Of a DNA stretch of 64,000 nucleotides, positions 9,944 to 18,092 are shown piece by piece. Under the pieces are notes generated by a model, which was given only the letters and a program-made list of their open reading frames with translations, ran no database searches and was not told where the DNA came from. The stretch is from Armatimonadota bacterium (GTDB taxonomy: Bacteria; Armatimonadota; Fimbriimonadia; Fimbriimonadales; Fimbriimonadaceae). The first letter of the stretch is position 1, and every line of letters begins with the position of its first letter. Where the stretch lies: positions 1 to 64,000 of the forward strand of contig JAFDWU010000005.1 in NCBI GenBank assembly GCA_018268315.1, written 5' to 3'. Position numbers and translations under genes: made by a program.

Positions 9944-11430
9944 TGAGCGGGATTAGCAAGGAAGCGGTAATCGGAGTCGTTGGGGCGGGCGCAATGGGCG
10001 CGGGCATCGCTCAAGTCGCTGCGGCGGCTGGACATCCGGTTTTGCTTTTCGACGTTCAGCCGGGGGCTGCCGAAAAGGCGCTGGGCAAGATCGCTTCTGA
10101 TCTCGCGCGCCTTGTGGAGAAAGGGAAGTTCACCGCGGAGTATCGCGACGATCTGCTTGCCCGGATAACCGTTTGTAGCCAGCTTGAAGAACTCGCGCCT
10201 TCGCAGCTTGTGATTGAAGCCATCGTTGAGAACGTTCAGGTTAAGCGCGATCTGTTCCAGAAGCTGGAAGCTTTGGTCAGTCCGGAAGCGATTTTGACCA
10301 GCAACACCTCCTCGCTTTCAATTACAGAAATAGCCGCGGCGCTCGCAAAGCCGGAGCGCTTTGCCGGGCTCCATTTCTTCAATCCCGCGCCGACGATGCC
10401 ACTTGTCGAAGTCGTTTCAGGCTTGCAAACCTCCCCTTCAGTGGCGCAAGCGCTTTTCGTGACCGCCACCGCCTGGGGGAAGCAGCCTGTGCATGTGAGG
10501 AATTCGCCCGGTTTCATCGTGAACCGTGGCGCGCGCGCCTTTTACGGCGAAGCGCTTCGAGTCTTGGAAGAGCACGGCGCGGACGCCCCAACTATTGATG
10601 CCCTGCTTCGGGCTAACGGCTTCCGATTGGGGCCGCTGGAACTGATAGATCTGGTTGGCCTCGATATAAACCTTGCCGCTAGCCGAGGGATATTCGACGC
10701 CCACTACGGTGATCCCCGCTACAAGCCTTCCGCGCTGGTTCAGGAGATGGTATCGGCGGGCCGACTTGGCAGGAAGACGAAGAGCGGTTTTTACGAATAC
10801 GGCGATGCGCCAAAGCCAGAGCCCAAAGTTTTGCCTGAGAGCCCCGCGCCTAAGGAGATTACGATTCACGGGGACCTTGGCCCCGCCGAGGCGCTAGCCC
10901 CCATGTGGGAGGCGGCCGGCATCATTGTTAAGCGGGCCGAAGGGGACGCGGGCATCAGCGCTGGCGTCATGCAGCTTAAGTTAACGAACGGCGGGTTTGC
11001 AGATGCTAACGCCATCCATTTCGACCTATCGCTGGACTACCCAAACTGTCCGCTAATTGCCCTCGCCGTTGGTGAGAAGACGCCGCCAGAGGCAATCGCC
11101 CTTGCCACCGGGCTTTTCCAGGCGATAGGCAAGCAAGTTGTGCGTGTTCAAGACCTGCCCGGCATGGTGGTCGCGAGGACGATCTGCATGCTTGTCAACG
11201 AAGCTGCCGAATCCCTTCACCGTGGCCTTTCATCGGCGGCTGAAATCGATCGCGCGATGACGCTGGGCCTCAATTTCCCCGGCGGGCCACTGGCATGGTG
11301 CGATCGGCTGGGCGCGAAGTACGTGCTCGAAGTGCTCGATGACATGGCGGCTCTTTACGGGGAAGAGCGGTACCGTGCCAATATCCTTCTGCGCCGAATG
11401 GCAATGAACCAGACCAAATTCCATGAGTAA
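9940..11430 (+). CDS. 3-hydroxyacyl-CoA dehydrogenase (PaaH-like)
   Basis: This 496-residue NAD-dependent enzyme starts with the Rossmann motif VIGVVGAGAMGAGIAQVAAAAG. It continues with TSNTSSLSITEIA and the His of HFFNPAPTMPLVEVV, which belongs to the catalytic His-Glu pair. Two C-terminal 3HCDH helical domains follow, at roughly residues 190-285 and 395-490. The long two-domain form is typical of phenylacetate-type 3-hydroxyadipyl-CoA dehydrogenases (PaaH). It overlaps the hydratase gene by 4 nt and the thiolase gene by 8 nt. The expected product is a 3-oxoacyl-CoA for the thiolase. Confidence 0.93.
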   Translation: MMSGISKEAVIGVVGAGAMGAGIAQVAAAAGHPVLLFDVQPGAAEKALGKIASDLARLVEKGKFTAEYRDDLLARITVCSQLEELAPSQLVIEAIVENVQVKRDLFQKLEALVSPEAILTSNTSSLSITEIAAALAKPERFAGLHFFNPAPTMPLVEVVSGLQTSPSVAQALFVTATAWGKQPVHVRNSPGFIVNRGARAFYGEALRVLEEHGADAPTIDALLRANGFRLGPLELIDLVGLDINLAASRGIFDAHYGDPRYKPSALVQEMVSAGRLGRKTKSGFYEYGDAPKPEPKVLPESPAPKEITIHGDLGPAEALAPMWEAAGIIVKRAEGDAGISAGVMQLKLTNGGFADANAIHFDLSLDYPNCPLIALAVGEKTPPEAIALATGLFQAIGKQVVRVQDLPGMVVARTICMLVNEAAESLHRGLSSAAEIDRAMTLGLNFPGGPLAWCDRLGAKYVLEVLDDMAALYGEERYRANILLRRMAMNQTKFHE

Positions 11431-12619
11431 GGCCTACATCTGCGACGGCATCCGAACCCCGATTGGGCGATATGGAGGGGCGCTTGCTTCGGTCCGGACC
11501 GACGACCTCGCGACAATCCCAATCACCGAGCTCATTAATCGCAACCTCAGCGTGGATTGGGCGAAATTGGATGAAGTGGTTCTCGGCTGCGCCAACCAGG
11601 CGGGTGAAGACAACCGAAACGTTGCTCGCATGGCGGTATTGCTGTCCGGTCTTCCGGTCTCCGTTGCGGGAATCACCGTCAACCGGCTTTGCGCATCCGG
11701 GATGGATGCGGTGGGTCAAGCGGCGCGCGCCATTGAGTGCGGTGCGGCCGACCTCATGATCGCGGGCGGTGTTGAAAGCATGTCTCGCTCCCCGTTTGTG
11801 ATGGCAAAGGCCACCGCCGCTTACGACCGCAACGCGGAAATCTACGACTCCACTATCGGATGGCGGTTTGTAAACAAGAAGATTGCCAGCCAATATGGCA
11901 TCGACTCGATGCCGGAGACTGCAGAGAACCTTGCCGCGGAGCGCGGCATTTCGCGGGAGGATCAGGACGCCTATGCTTTTCGCTCCCAGCAGCGCACGGA
12001 GGCCGCCAGGGCGCTTCTGGCAGAGGAGATTGTGCCGGTAACGCTTCCATCCAAGCGAGGCGAACCCCAAGTAGTGGCGCAAGATGAGCACCCGCGAGAA
12101 ACCACGTTGGAGGACTTGGCGAGGCTAAAAGCGCCGTTCCGAGACGGCGGCTCGATCACGGCGGGGAATGCTTCGGGCGTGAACGATGGGGCATGTGCGT
12201 TGCTCATCGCCTCCGAGGCGGCAGTGAAGAGCTATGGCCTCAAGCCAATCGCGAAGATTATGGGCATGGCAAGCGCCGGAGTTCCTCCGCGCATCATGGG
12301 CATCGGCCCAGTTCCCGCCAGCCAAAAGCTTTTGTCTCGCCTTGGCCACTCCTTGGCTGACATGGATCTGATTGAAATCAATGAAGCCTTCGCGGCTCAA
12401 GTCTTGGCGGTCACCAGAGAGCTTGGCTTGAAAGATGACGACCCCAGGGTCAATCCAAATGGAGGCGCCATCGCCCTCGGTCACCCGCTTGGAATGAGCG
12501 GCGCTCGGCTGGTACTGTCGGCGGCGTTACAGCTCAAGCGAAGCGGTGGGCGCCATGCCCTTTGCACTCTGTGCGTTGGGGTTGGGCAGGGTGTGTCACT
12601 GATGCTTGAAGGCGTGTGA
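11423..12619 (+). CDS. Acyl-CoA thiolase, 3-oxoadipyl-CoA thiolase-like
   Basis: This 398-residue thiolase has the acyl-accepting Cys in VNRLCASGMDAVGQA, the His in NPNGGAIALGHPLGMSGARL and the second Cys in ALCTLCVGVGQG. The N-terminal pattern SKAYICDGIRTPIGRYGGALASVRTDDLA resembles PcaF/PaaJ enzymes that split 3-oxoadipyl-CoA into succinyl-CoA and acetyl-CoA. It would be the last step of the divergent operon and links the aromatic pathway to the TCA cycle. The start overlaps the upstream stop by 8 nt. Confidence 0.93.
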   Translation: MSKAYICDGIRTPIGRYGGALASVRTDDLATIPITELINRNLSVDWAKLDEVVLGCANQAGEDNRNVARMAVLLSGLPVSVAGITVNRLCASGMDAVGQAARAIECGAADLMIAGGVESMSRSPFVMAKATAAYDRNAEIYDSTIGWRFVNKKIASQYGIDSMPETAENLAAERGISREDQDAYAFRSQQRTEAARALLAEEIVPVTLPSKRGEPQVVAQDEHPRETTLEDLARLKAPFRDGGSITAGNASGVNDGACALLIASEAAVKSYGLKPIAKIMGMASAGVPPRIMGIGPVPASQKLLSRLGHSLADMDLIEINEAFAAQVLAVTRELGLKDDDPRVNPNGGAIALGHPLGMSGARLVLSAALQLKRSGGRHALCTLCVGVGQGVSLMLEGV

Positions 12620-12631
12620 CACTCTAGCCGC

Positions 12632-12671
12632 GAGGCTTTCAGCAGCTGAAAGTCTCTGACAGCCCCGTCAG
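12632..12671 (+). terminator. Tandem hairpins after the thiolase gene
   Basis: CTTTCAGC and GCTGAAAG (12636-12652) form a perfect 8-bp stem that extends to about 12 bp with one G-T pair. CTGAC and GTCAG (12656-12671) form a second short stem. There is no T-run, so an intrinsic terminator is not certain; the pair may act as an mRNA 3' end or a Rho-dependent site. Confidence 0.4.
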
Positions 12672-12836
12672 TTCAATGAGATCGCGTTGAAGTTCTGTCT
12701 AATTACCTAGCAAGGGAATCGCCGTTGGTGTGACTTTTGGATATCTAATAAGCGGAACTAAACATTACGAGAAACCATTCGTCTTGGTTCTTATCAGTTG
12801 GCTTACAAGAGGGCTGACTGGCTCAAGGAGAAAATG

Positions 12837-13136
12837 ATGAATATTCGAAATCTAATCAAGACATCTATGCTTGTAGTGCCTCTTTCGATCGGTCTCGCTA
12901 GCGCCGCGATCGCCCAGCAGTCCCCAGTCGCGAAGCCAACCAGTGGCACGCCCGTGAGGCGCCTAAAGGCTGAGCGGCACCCTGAGATTCGGAAGGCACT
13001 GAACAATTTGAACCGGGCCAAGGAAGCCTTGTCGAAAGCTGCTCATGACTTCGGCGGGCATCGTGAGAAAGCATTGGACTTGGTCGAGCAGGCGATCAAA
13101 GAGTGCAATGCTGCCCTAGCGTCCGATAAGAAGTAA
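12837..13136 (+). CDS. Small secreted helical protein of unknown function
   Basis: This encodes 99 residues. Residues 1-27 form a signal peptide (TSMLVVPLSIGLASAAIAQQ, cleavage after AIA). After a short Pro/Thr linker comes one amphipathic helical hairpin, RHPEIRKALNNLNRAKEALSKAAHDFGGHREKALDLVEQAIKEC. The HDFGGHR turn is a recurring motif in small exported bacterial proteins whose role is not known to me. The second ATG at 12837 has AAGGAG at good spacing; 12834 is the alternative. A strong hairpin terminator follows. About 200 nt upstream hold only the thiolase hairpins and no other gene that I can see. Confidence 0.75.
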   Translation: MNIRNLIKTSMLVVPLSIGLASAAIAQQSPVAKPTSGTPVRRLKAERHPEIRKALNNLNRAKEALSKAAHDFGGHREKALDLVEQAIKECNAALASDKK

Positions 13137-13168
13137 GAATGCTTCATTGGCACATATTGATGAAGGTT

Positions 13169-13198
13169 TGGGAAGAGGGCCAAGTGGCCCTCTTCCCA
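13169..13198. terminator. Strong bidirectional hairpin terminator
   Basis: A 14-bp perfect stem (GGAAGAGGGCCA paired with TGGCCCTCTTCC, extended by two pairs) with a 2-nt loop lies between the convergent genes ending at 13136 and 13227. It should end transcription from both sides. Confidence 0.8.
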
Positions 13199-13226
13199 CC
13201 GAGTTGTTTAGGGGCGACTAAGCACT

Positions 13227-14714
13227 CTAGACCCGAATGTAAACCTTATAGGTATAACTCAAAGTCGTCGATTTTCCCGGCTCAATCGTAGGGTTCCACT
13301 TTAACTCACTTTGCACGTTCTGTGCTGTCAACCCTTTAGCCAGTTTCACGACCTTCGCCCCCGATGCATCATCCGTGATTTCGCCCGTCAAATGCTTGGT
13401 AATCTCCATGACTGCTGGTTCACGTTTGCCATTGACGATCTGAATCGTGCCCTTAACGGTGACGAGGTCCCAATAGTTGCCGTAGCGGTTCAGTTGATTC
13501 CGCTCGCGGGAAACCTCCTCCTCAACCATTTGCGCTTTGATGTCCAGGGCCTTGCTTATCTGAATGTTGGCCTCGCCGCCAACGCTGGTGTAGTTAAGGA
13601 TGCCCTGGCCGATCAGTCGGTCGTTCTCATACACAGCGGCGGGCGCAGTTGTCAGTGGAGAGGCAATCGGATTCTTAAACCGCAGCGTGTTCCAAACCTC
13701 GATCGGGCCCTGCTGAGCCTGATACCGATCCTCAAGGGTCACTGAATCGGGAATCTCGAGAGTGTAGACATTGCGCGCCTTGGCTTTCCCACTAAACAGA
13801 TGAGCGTAATATCGCTCGCCCGGATTTAGCGAGGCGAGATCGAAACTGTAGTAGGCAAGGTCGCCTTCCTGCTCAACGCTTCCAGGGAGATTCGGCATAG
13901 GGGCCGCCGAAGGCGCATAGCTGGACTCTCGAGCCGAGTTTTGCAACTGGTAAGCACCCCCGCCGGCGTCCCTCTTCGCCATATCGAGCATTGATAGCAT
14001 TCCCATCACATTGCCGATAGCCGTGAACGGATCGGAGACCGTTATAAACGGCAGGTTGGGAAAGCCAGTGACGAGGCTAAGCTTTACTCCAGAAAGGGGC
14101 GCCAAGTCATCGGCAATCGTGCACTTGCCGGTGAGATCGGCATTCATTTGGGAATCAAGCTGCACTGTGTAACTGGGAATCCACGTTAAACCCTGCTCAA
14201 TGCCGGTCATTCGCAGCTTGCCCTTACCGCGCGACTTAACCTTTATCACCCGGCGGGAGGACGAACCCGAACGCTTCGTCTCGGCATCACGGATGGATGC
14301 GCGGTAAACCATACTGGTCGCGAGGCTTGTGACCCCGTCGGTGGTTTCCACGCTGATCAGTTCGGCGGTGGCAATCAGCAGCTTGCCCTCGATGGGTCCG
14401 CCAACTGACGTAACGAGGCTCACTTGCTTGCCTATGTTGAGCGTAAGCATGTCCAGCATGCTCGCTGCATTGGCATTCGAAGCCACAATCTGGGTTCCGT
14501 TGATGATGCTTTCAAGCTTTGCCCCATCAGTCGATTCAATCCAAAGCGTTCCCATTGCGTAGTTTGGGATATCAAGGATCTCGGTAACGCCGGAGGGATC
14601 AAGCGGGACTTCGCGAGTGACGACTGCGTAGCCGTTCTTGAAAAGGGTGGCTTTCGTGATCGAGGGCTGCGCGTGGGTAGCCGTAAGGCAAGCAATGAGA
14701 GCAAGTAACGTCAT
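13227..14714 (-). CDS. DUF4139 domain secreted protein
   Basis: This 495-residue protein has a signal peptide (MTLLALIACLTATHAQ) followed by a DUF4139 architecture: N-terminal strands ITKATLFKNGYAVVTREVPLDPSGVTEILDIP, a central domain with GLTWIPSYTVQLDSQMNADLTGKCTIADDLAPLSGVKLSLVTGFPN, and a C-terminal beta-rich domain ending in SELKWNPTIEPGKSTTLSYTYKVYIRV. There are no further membrane segments, so it is probably periplasmic. The biochemical role of this family is not established. No obvious operon partner is adjacent. Confidence 0.85.
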   Translation of the reverse strand: MTLLALIACLTATHAQPSITKATLFKNGYAVVTREVPLDPSGVTEILDIPNYAMGTLWIESTDGAKLESIINGTQIVASNANAASMLDMLTLNIGKQVSLVTSVGGPIEGKLLIATAELISVETTDGVTSLATSMVYRASIRDAETKRSGSSSRRVIKVKSRGKGKLRMTGIEQGLTWIPSYTVQLDSQMNADLTGKCTIADDLAPLSGVKLSLVTGFPNLPFITVSDPFTAIGNVMGMLSMLDMAKRDAGGGAYQLQNSARESSYAPSAAPMPNLPGSVEQEGDLAYYSFDLASLNPGERYYAHLFSGKAKARNVYTLEIPDSVTLEDRYQAQQGPIEVWNTLRFKNPIASPLTTAPAAVYENDRLIGQGILNYTSVGGEANIQISKALDIKAQMVEEEVSRERNQLNRYGNYWDLVTVKGTIQIVNGKREPAVMEITKHLTGEITDDASGAKVVKLAKGLTAQNVQSELKWNPTIEPGKSTTLSYTYKVYIRV

Positions 14715-14777
14715 AACAAACTTCCGGGCATTTGACGGCTAGGCGTAGGCCTGGTTTCTATTTGCAATATCCGAGAC

Positions 14778-15323
14778 TTACAGGCGCTTGGCTTTTCGCT
14801 CATCCCACTCGCTTCGAAGGAGCGAGTACATGGAGATGTCTCTGGCCTTGCCCCGCATGACCAGCGCCTGGCGCATCGTGCCCTCGTGGGTGAATCCGCA
14901 CTTTTCCGCCACACGTTTGGAAGGGATATTCCCAGGTTCGATTTGCAGCTGGACACGGGTAATCGGATAGGCATCGAATAGGTGCTGGGTCAGTAATTCG
15001 ACTGCTTCGGGCATGATGCCTTTGCCGCGATAATCGGTGCGCCAAAGGATGTATCCCATCTCGTAGGCGCTATAGAAGAAGACCGGCTTATAGTAGGCGA
15101 TCGAGCCAAGGATTTCGTCAGTCTCCTTGTCAACGATAAGGAGATTGCCCTTCTCCTCGGAGATCATGCCGTCTTCATTAAAGCGCTTGCGCAGACCAGT
15201 TTCAGTGGTCAAGTAGACGGGGAAGAATTCACCACGAGCCTCCATGTCGGAGCTTAGTGTCAGCATCGTCTCAAGATCGCGTTCGCGAACAGTGCGCAGG
15301 TTAATTTTCTTGCCCTTCAACAT
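14778..15323 (-). CDS. GNAT acetyltransferase, RimJ/RimL-like
   Basis: This 181-residue protein is a GNAT N-acetyltransferase of the RimJ/RimL kind: MLKGKKINLRTVRERDLETMLTLSSD at the N terminus, GYILWRTDYRGKGIMPEAVELLTQHLF as the acetyl-CoA loop (R/QxxGxG/A form), and VQLQIEPGNIPSKRVAEKCGFTHEGTMRQALVMRG in the last strands. Substrates of such proteins include ribosomal-protein N termini, small amines and antibiotics, and none can be assigned here. It is a single gene on the minus strand. Confidence 0.9.
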   Translation of the reverse strand: MLKGKKINLRTVRERDLETMLTLSSDMEARGEFFPVYLTTETGLRKRFNEDGMISEEKGNLLIVDKETDEILGSIAYYKPVFFYSAYEMGYILWRTDYRGKGIMPEAVELLTQHLFDAYPITRVQLQIEPGNIPSKRVAEKCGFTHEGTMRQALVMRGKARDISMYSLLRSEWDERKAKRL

Positions 15324-15368
15324 GGAACGTTCATGCTACCGCGTTGCTTGAAGTGGGTGGGTAAACAA

Positions 15369-15398
15369 TTGACCCAGCAATTCAACGAACGCTACAAT
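15369..15398 (+). promoter_or_regulatory. Sigma-70-like promoter with immediate start codon
   Basis: TTGACC (15369-15374) and TACAAT (15393-15398) are separated by 18 nt. The ATG of the next gene is at 15404, only 5 nt after the -10 box, and there is no ribosome-binding site. Transcription probably starts at or next to the start codon. Confidence 0.6.
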
Positions 15399-15403
15399 CA
15401 TGC

Positions 15404-15772
15404 ATGAGAGTTCGTAACTATCTTTCCTTGCTCGTCGCTGTCGTCGTTACTGCTGTAGGTCTATCCGCTTTCGCACAGCCTAAGGCAAACCTCGCAAAAG
15501 CTGCCGCTGCGACTCAATACGCCACCGTCGGTATGAAAGACAAGGTGGTTGTTTATAACGGATATGGCGAAAATGGCGCTAATCTCCTGTCGGAAGTTGA
15601 TGTCCAGACTGCCCTCATCCAGCTCCCTAAAGACGGCTGGAAGCTCCATTCCGTGGTGAGTGTTGTGCGAGGCGGAACCTACGAAATTCATAAGGATGGA
15701 CCGACGCCGGCAACACCTCACACGATGTATAGCGTGCCTACCACCTACTACATGATCATCGCCGAGAAGTAG
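15404..15772 (+). CDS. Small secreted protein of unknown function
   Basis: This 122-residue protein begins with a signal peptide (NYLSLLVAVVVTAVGLSAFAQP, cleavage after AFA). The mature part contains a compact alpha/beta domain, DVQTALIQLPKDGWKLHSVVSVVRGGTYEIHKDG...TTYYMIIAEK, whose G-W-x-L-H pattern is reminiscent of DUF4177-type small domains. I do not assign a function. It has its own promoter with the -10 box abutting the start codon and a hairpin with a T-run after the stop. Confidence 0.7.
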   Translation: MRVRNYLSLLVAVVVTAVGLSAFAQPKANLAKAAAATQYATVGMKDKVVVYNGYGENGANLLSEVDVQTALIQLPKDGWKLHSVVSVVRGGTYEIHKDGPTPATPHTMYSVPTTYYMIIAEK

Positions 15773-15786
15773 ACGGCAGAGCCTAT

Positions 15787-15810
15787 GGGACGCCGATTAG
15801 GCGCCCTTTT
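15787..15810 (+). terminator. Hairpin with T-run
   Basis: GGGACGCC and GGCGCCC, separated by GATTA, form a stem with one bulged base and are followed by TTTT. It follows the gene at 15404 and overlaps the end of the convergent gene at 15797. Confidence 0.5.
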
Positions 15811-16240
15811 CCTTTGCTAACTTCTCGAGGCGCTCAAGGATGGCGTTAATCGCGTCATCCTGCTCCTTGAGGTGCATTTGAATCTGCTTGGCTTCTTCGA
15901 ACGTGGCTTCCGCATCTTTGTAAGTCATTTCCGCGCGCTTATCCGAAGCCTGACCCATGATGTTCTGGCCGACCATGATAACGGAGAGCATGACAAGCTG
16001 GATGAAGGTCTGGCTAAGCCACTGCACCATGGTAAGCAGGCCGCCTTTCATTGCGTCCGGCAGTGCGAAGAGAGCCAGAGCGGAGAAGAAGTAAGCGCAC
16101 CACATCGTGCCGACGACGGTTGTGAGGAAGATGGCGATCTTTCCGTTGATGCCAACGTGTTCGTCCCTGACCTTGGACGGGCCCTTCTTCTTTCTCTCTT
16201 CAACGTGGGCGTGCGGTTTATGCTCAAACTTGATGCTCAT
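15797..16240 (-). CDS. Two-helix membrane protein, DUF1003-like
   Basis: This 147-residue protein has a charged N terminus rich in His and Lys. Two membrane segments follow (IAIFLTTVVGTMWCAYFFSALALFAL and LSQTFIQLVMLSVIMVGQNIM), then a cytoplasmic coiled-coil-like tail (DAEATFEEAKQIQMHLKEQDDAINAILERLEKLAKEKGA). The membrane part resembles the DUF1003 group, in which two helices precede the RAE...DAE segment. Function is unknown. The ATG at 16240 has AAGGAA at good spacing. It is transcribed divergently from the cyclase gene at 16377. Confidence 0.75.
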   Translation of the reverse strand: MSIKFEHKPHAHVEERKKKGPSKVRDEHVGINGKIAIFLTTVVGTMWCAYFFSALALFALPDAMKGGLLTMVQWLSQTFIQLVMLSVIMVGQNIMGQASDKRAEMTYKDAEATFEEAKQIQMHLKEQDDAINAILERLEKLAKEKGA

Positions 16241-16376
16241 TTCCTTGTGTTTCCTACCTTTTGCTCATAACGAGCGCAATGTAATCACAGACGGACCAGC
16301 GTCCGAGGAAGGAGGCGTGCTTGTTGCCGCGTTACGTTGAACGCCTTCGCAAGACTGCAACAAGTAAGATAGCTTT

Positions 16377-18080
16377 GTGCGGCGGTTGCAGCTAATCCGA
16401 TCTTGGCCCTGGATAGTCGCGCTGCTGGCCACCGCCTTTGGCGCCTGGTTGCCTTGGCAGCGGCTTGAGTTGGCCACCCAAGACTTGCGATTTCAGTTCC
16501 GTGGCCCACGGCCGACTCGATCCGACATCGTTCTGATCTGCCTGGATAACGACACCGAGGCGGCTTGGACGAAGGAGCCCGTTGCTTTCTGGGGCAGCCA
16601 CCTGGGAGCGCTGATCGACGCCGCGCGCGAAGGCGGAGCGAGCGCCATCGGCCTCGATATGATCATGAGCGTCGATGCCGACGGTTATTTGCAGGACGTT
16701 GGCCAAGGCGCGCGCCATCCGAATCTGGACCTTGAGCGCGCGGTTGCGCTTACCAAGGGCAAGATTGTGCTAGCCAGAACCAGGGGCGTGCCGACTCTTG
16801 AGGAACTTGGAGAAGCGGCAGAAGGGGCGGTGGGACTTATCGAGTTTCCGCACCATGGCGATGAAAAGGCGCGCACCGTGGTTGTCCACGATTCGGCGTT
16901 AGGGGTGTACGGATTTGCGTGGGCAATCGCGGACCTCCTGTCCGAATCTCATTCGGCGAAAACTCAAACCGAAGAATTGCAGATCAACTATCTTGGACGC
17001 CCGCTGCCTCGGTTGTCCGCGAAAAGCGTCCTTGAACCGGGATTCGACCGTAAGGTATTCGCTGGGAAGACGGTTCTTATCGGTGTGACCTTCGAGCAGG
17101 GAGGAGACCTTCACGATACGCCGGTCGGGCTGCTGCAAGGTGTTGAAATCCAGGGTAACGCCGTCGCCACGGTGATCGATAACCGGCCGCTCATCACTCC
17201 GCCTATTTGGGTGAAGTGGGCCCTGTGCGCTTTCCTTGCCGGCATCTGCTCGGTGTCCGCGGCTCGATTCGACTGGAAGCTCAGCATCCCGGTTGCGGTG
17301 GTCATTCCGGTCGCCTTTGCCGGCGCCGCGCAAGTCTTGTTCAATGCACGCGACATCACGGTCCCGGTGGCGGGTCCGCTTCTTAGCACGGCCTTAGCTC
17401 TGGTCCTTGCGTTCACTGGCAAGGTGATTAGCGATTCTTACTCTCGTCTCAAGCTCGAGGCGGTGTTCGGCGCGTTCCTCTCTCCCTCCCTCGCCAAGCG
17501 TCTGGTCGCCGATAGCGAAGGCTTTGCCAGTAAGGGATCCGAGGAGCAGGTCACCATAATCTTCTTTGACCTGCGAAATTCCACCGCTATCACTGCCGCT
17601 GCGGGGGCCGCGGAAATGGTCGACTTCCTAAACGGATTGTTTCTCAGCATCTACCCCCTTGTTGAAAAACACGGTGGCCACATCTACTCATTTATCGGCG
17701 ATGGCTTCATGGCTGCCTTCGGCTCTCCGGAGCAATCGGAAGACCACGCAGCTATGGCGCTCAAATGCTCGCGCGCGATCCTCGCTCTTTGCAAGGGTAA
17801 GCATGCTCCAGACGGAACAGAACTTAGCGTTGGAATTGGCGTGAACACGGGGGCGGTTCTGGCGGGATATGTGGGTACGGCCGATAGACACAGCTACACC
17901 GTTATGGGGAGCACGGTCAATGTTGCCGCGAGGCTGCAAGATGCGAACAAGGAATTTGAGTCGTCCCTCGTCTTCAGCGCATCGACGGTTGAAGCGGGAG
18001 GGGAAGCTGGAAGTGCCAAAGGACCCATTAGTTATACAGTGCGAGGCTTAAACGAGCAAGTGCTTATATATTATGAATAG
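16377..18080 (+). CDS. CHASE2 sensor adenylate/guanylate cyclase
   Basis: This 567-residue protein has an N-terminal membrane helix, an extracytoplasmic CHASE2 domain (about residues 35-270, with RSDIVLICLDNDT and VLIGVTFEQGGDLHDTPVGLLQGVEIQGNAVATVI) and three C-terminal membrane helices (about 277-350). A class III nucleotide cyclase domain follows (390-567). The two metal-binding Asp are seen at 398 (FFDLRNST) and 442 (GDGFMAAFG), and GIGVNTGAVLAGYVG and TVMGSTVNVAARLQ are present. ATP versus GTP specificity cannot be fixed. It starts with GTG, 6 nt after TAAGAT, with no ribosome site, and is followed 12 nt later by a FecR-like gene. Confidence 0.9.
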   Translation: MRRLQLIRSWPWIVALLATAFGAWLPWQRLELATQDLRFQFRGPRPTRSDIVLICLDNDTEAAWTKEPVAFWGSHLGALIDAAREGGASAIGLDMIMSVDADGYLQDVGQGARHPNLDLERAVALTKGKIVLARTRGVPTLEELGEAAEGAVGLIEFPHHGDEKARTVVVHDSALGVYGFAWAIADLLSESHSAKTQTEELQINYLGRPLPRLSAKSVLEPGFDRKVFAGKTVLIGVTFEQGGDLHDTPVGLLQGVEIQGNAVATVIDNRPLITPPIWVKWALCAFLAGICSVSAARFDWKLSIPVAVVIPVAFAGAAQVLFNARDITVPVAGPLLSTALALVLAFTGKVISDSYSRLKLEAVFGAFLSPSLAKRLVADSEGFASKGSEEQVTIIFFDLRNSTAITAAAGAAEMVDFLNGLFLSIYPLVEKHGGHIYSFIGDGFMAAFGSPEQSEDHAAMALKCSRAILALCKGKHAPDGTELSVGIGVNTGAVLAGYVGTADRHSYTVMGSTVNVAARLQDANKEFESSLVFSASTVEAGGEAGSAKGPISYTVRGLNEQVLIYYE

Positions 18081-18092
18081 GGAGTTTGCAAG

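Noticed and set aside
11270-12091. Minus-strand frame (273 codons) opposite the thiolase and dehydrogenase junction
   Set aside because: It overlaps two well-supported genes fully and reads as Arg/Gly/His-rich antisense sequence.
1083-12619. Salicylate degradation through gentisyl-CoA
   Set aside because: The monooxygenase architecture would also fit, but no gentisate dioxygenase or maleylpyruvate gene is present, while RidA, acyl-CoA dehydrogenase, SDR and two crotonases fit reductive anthranilate-type breakdown better. It is not fully excluded.
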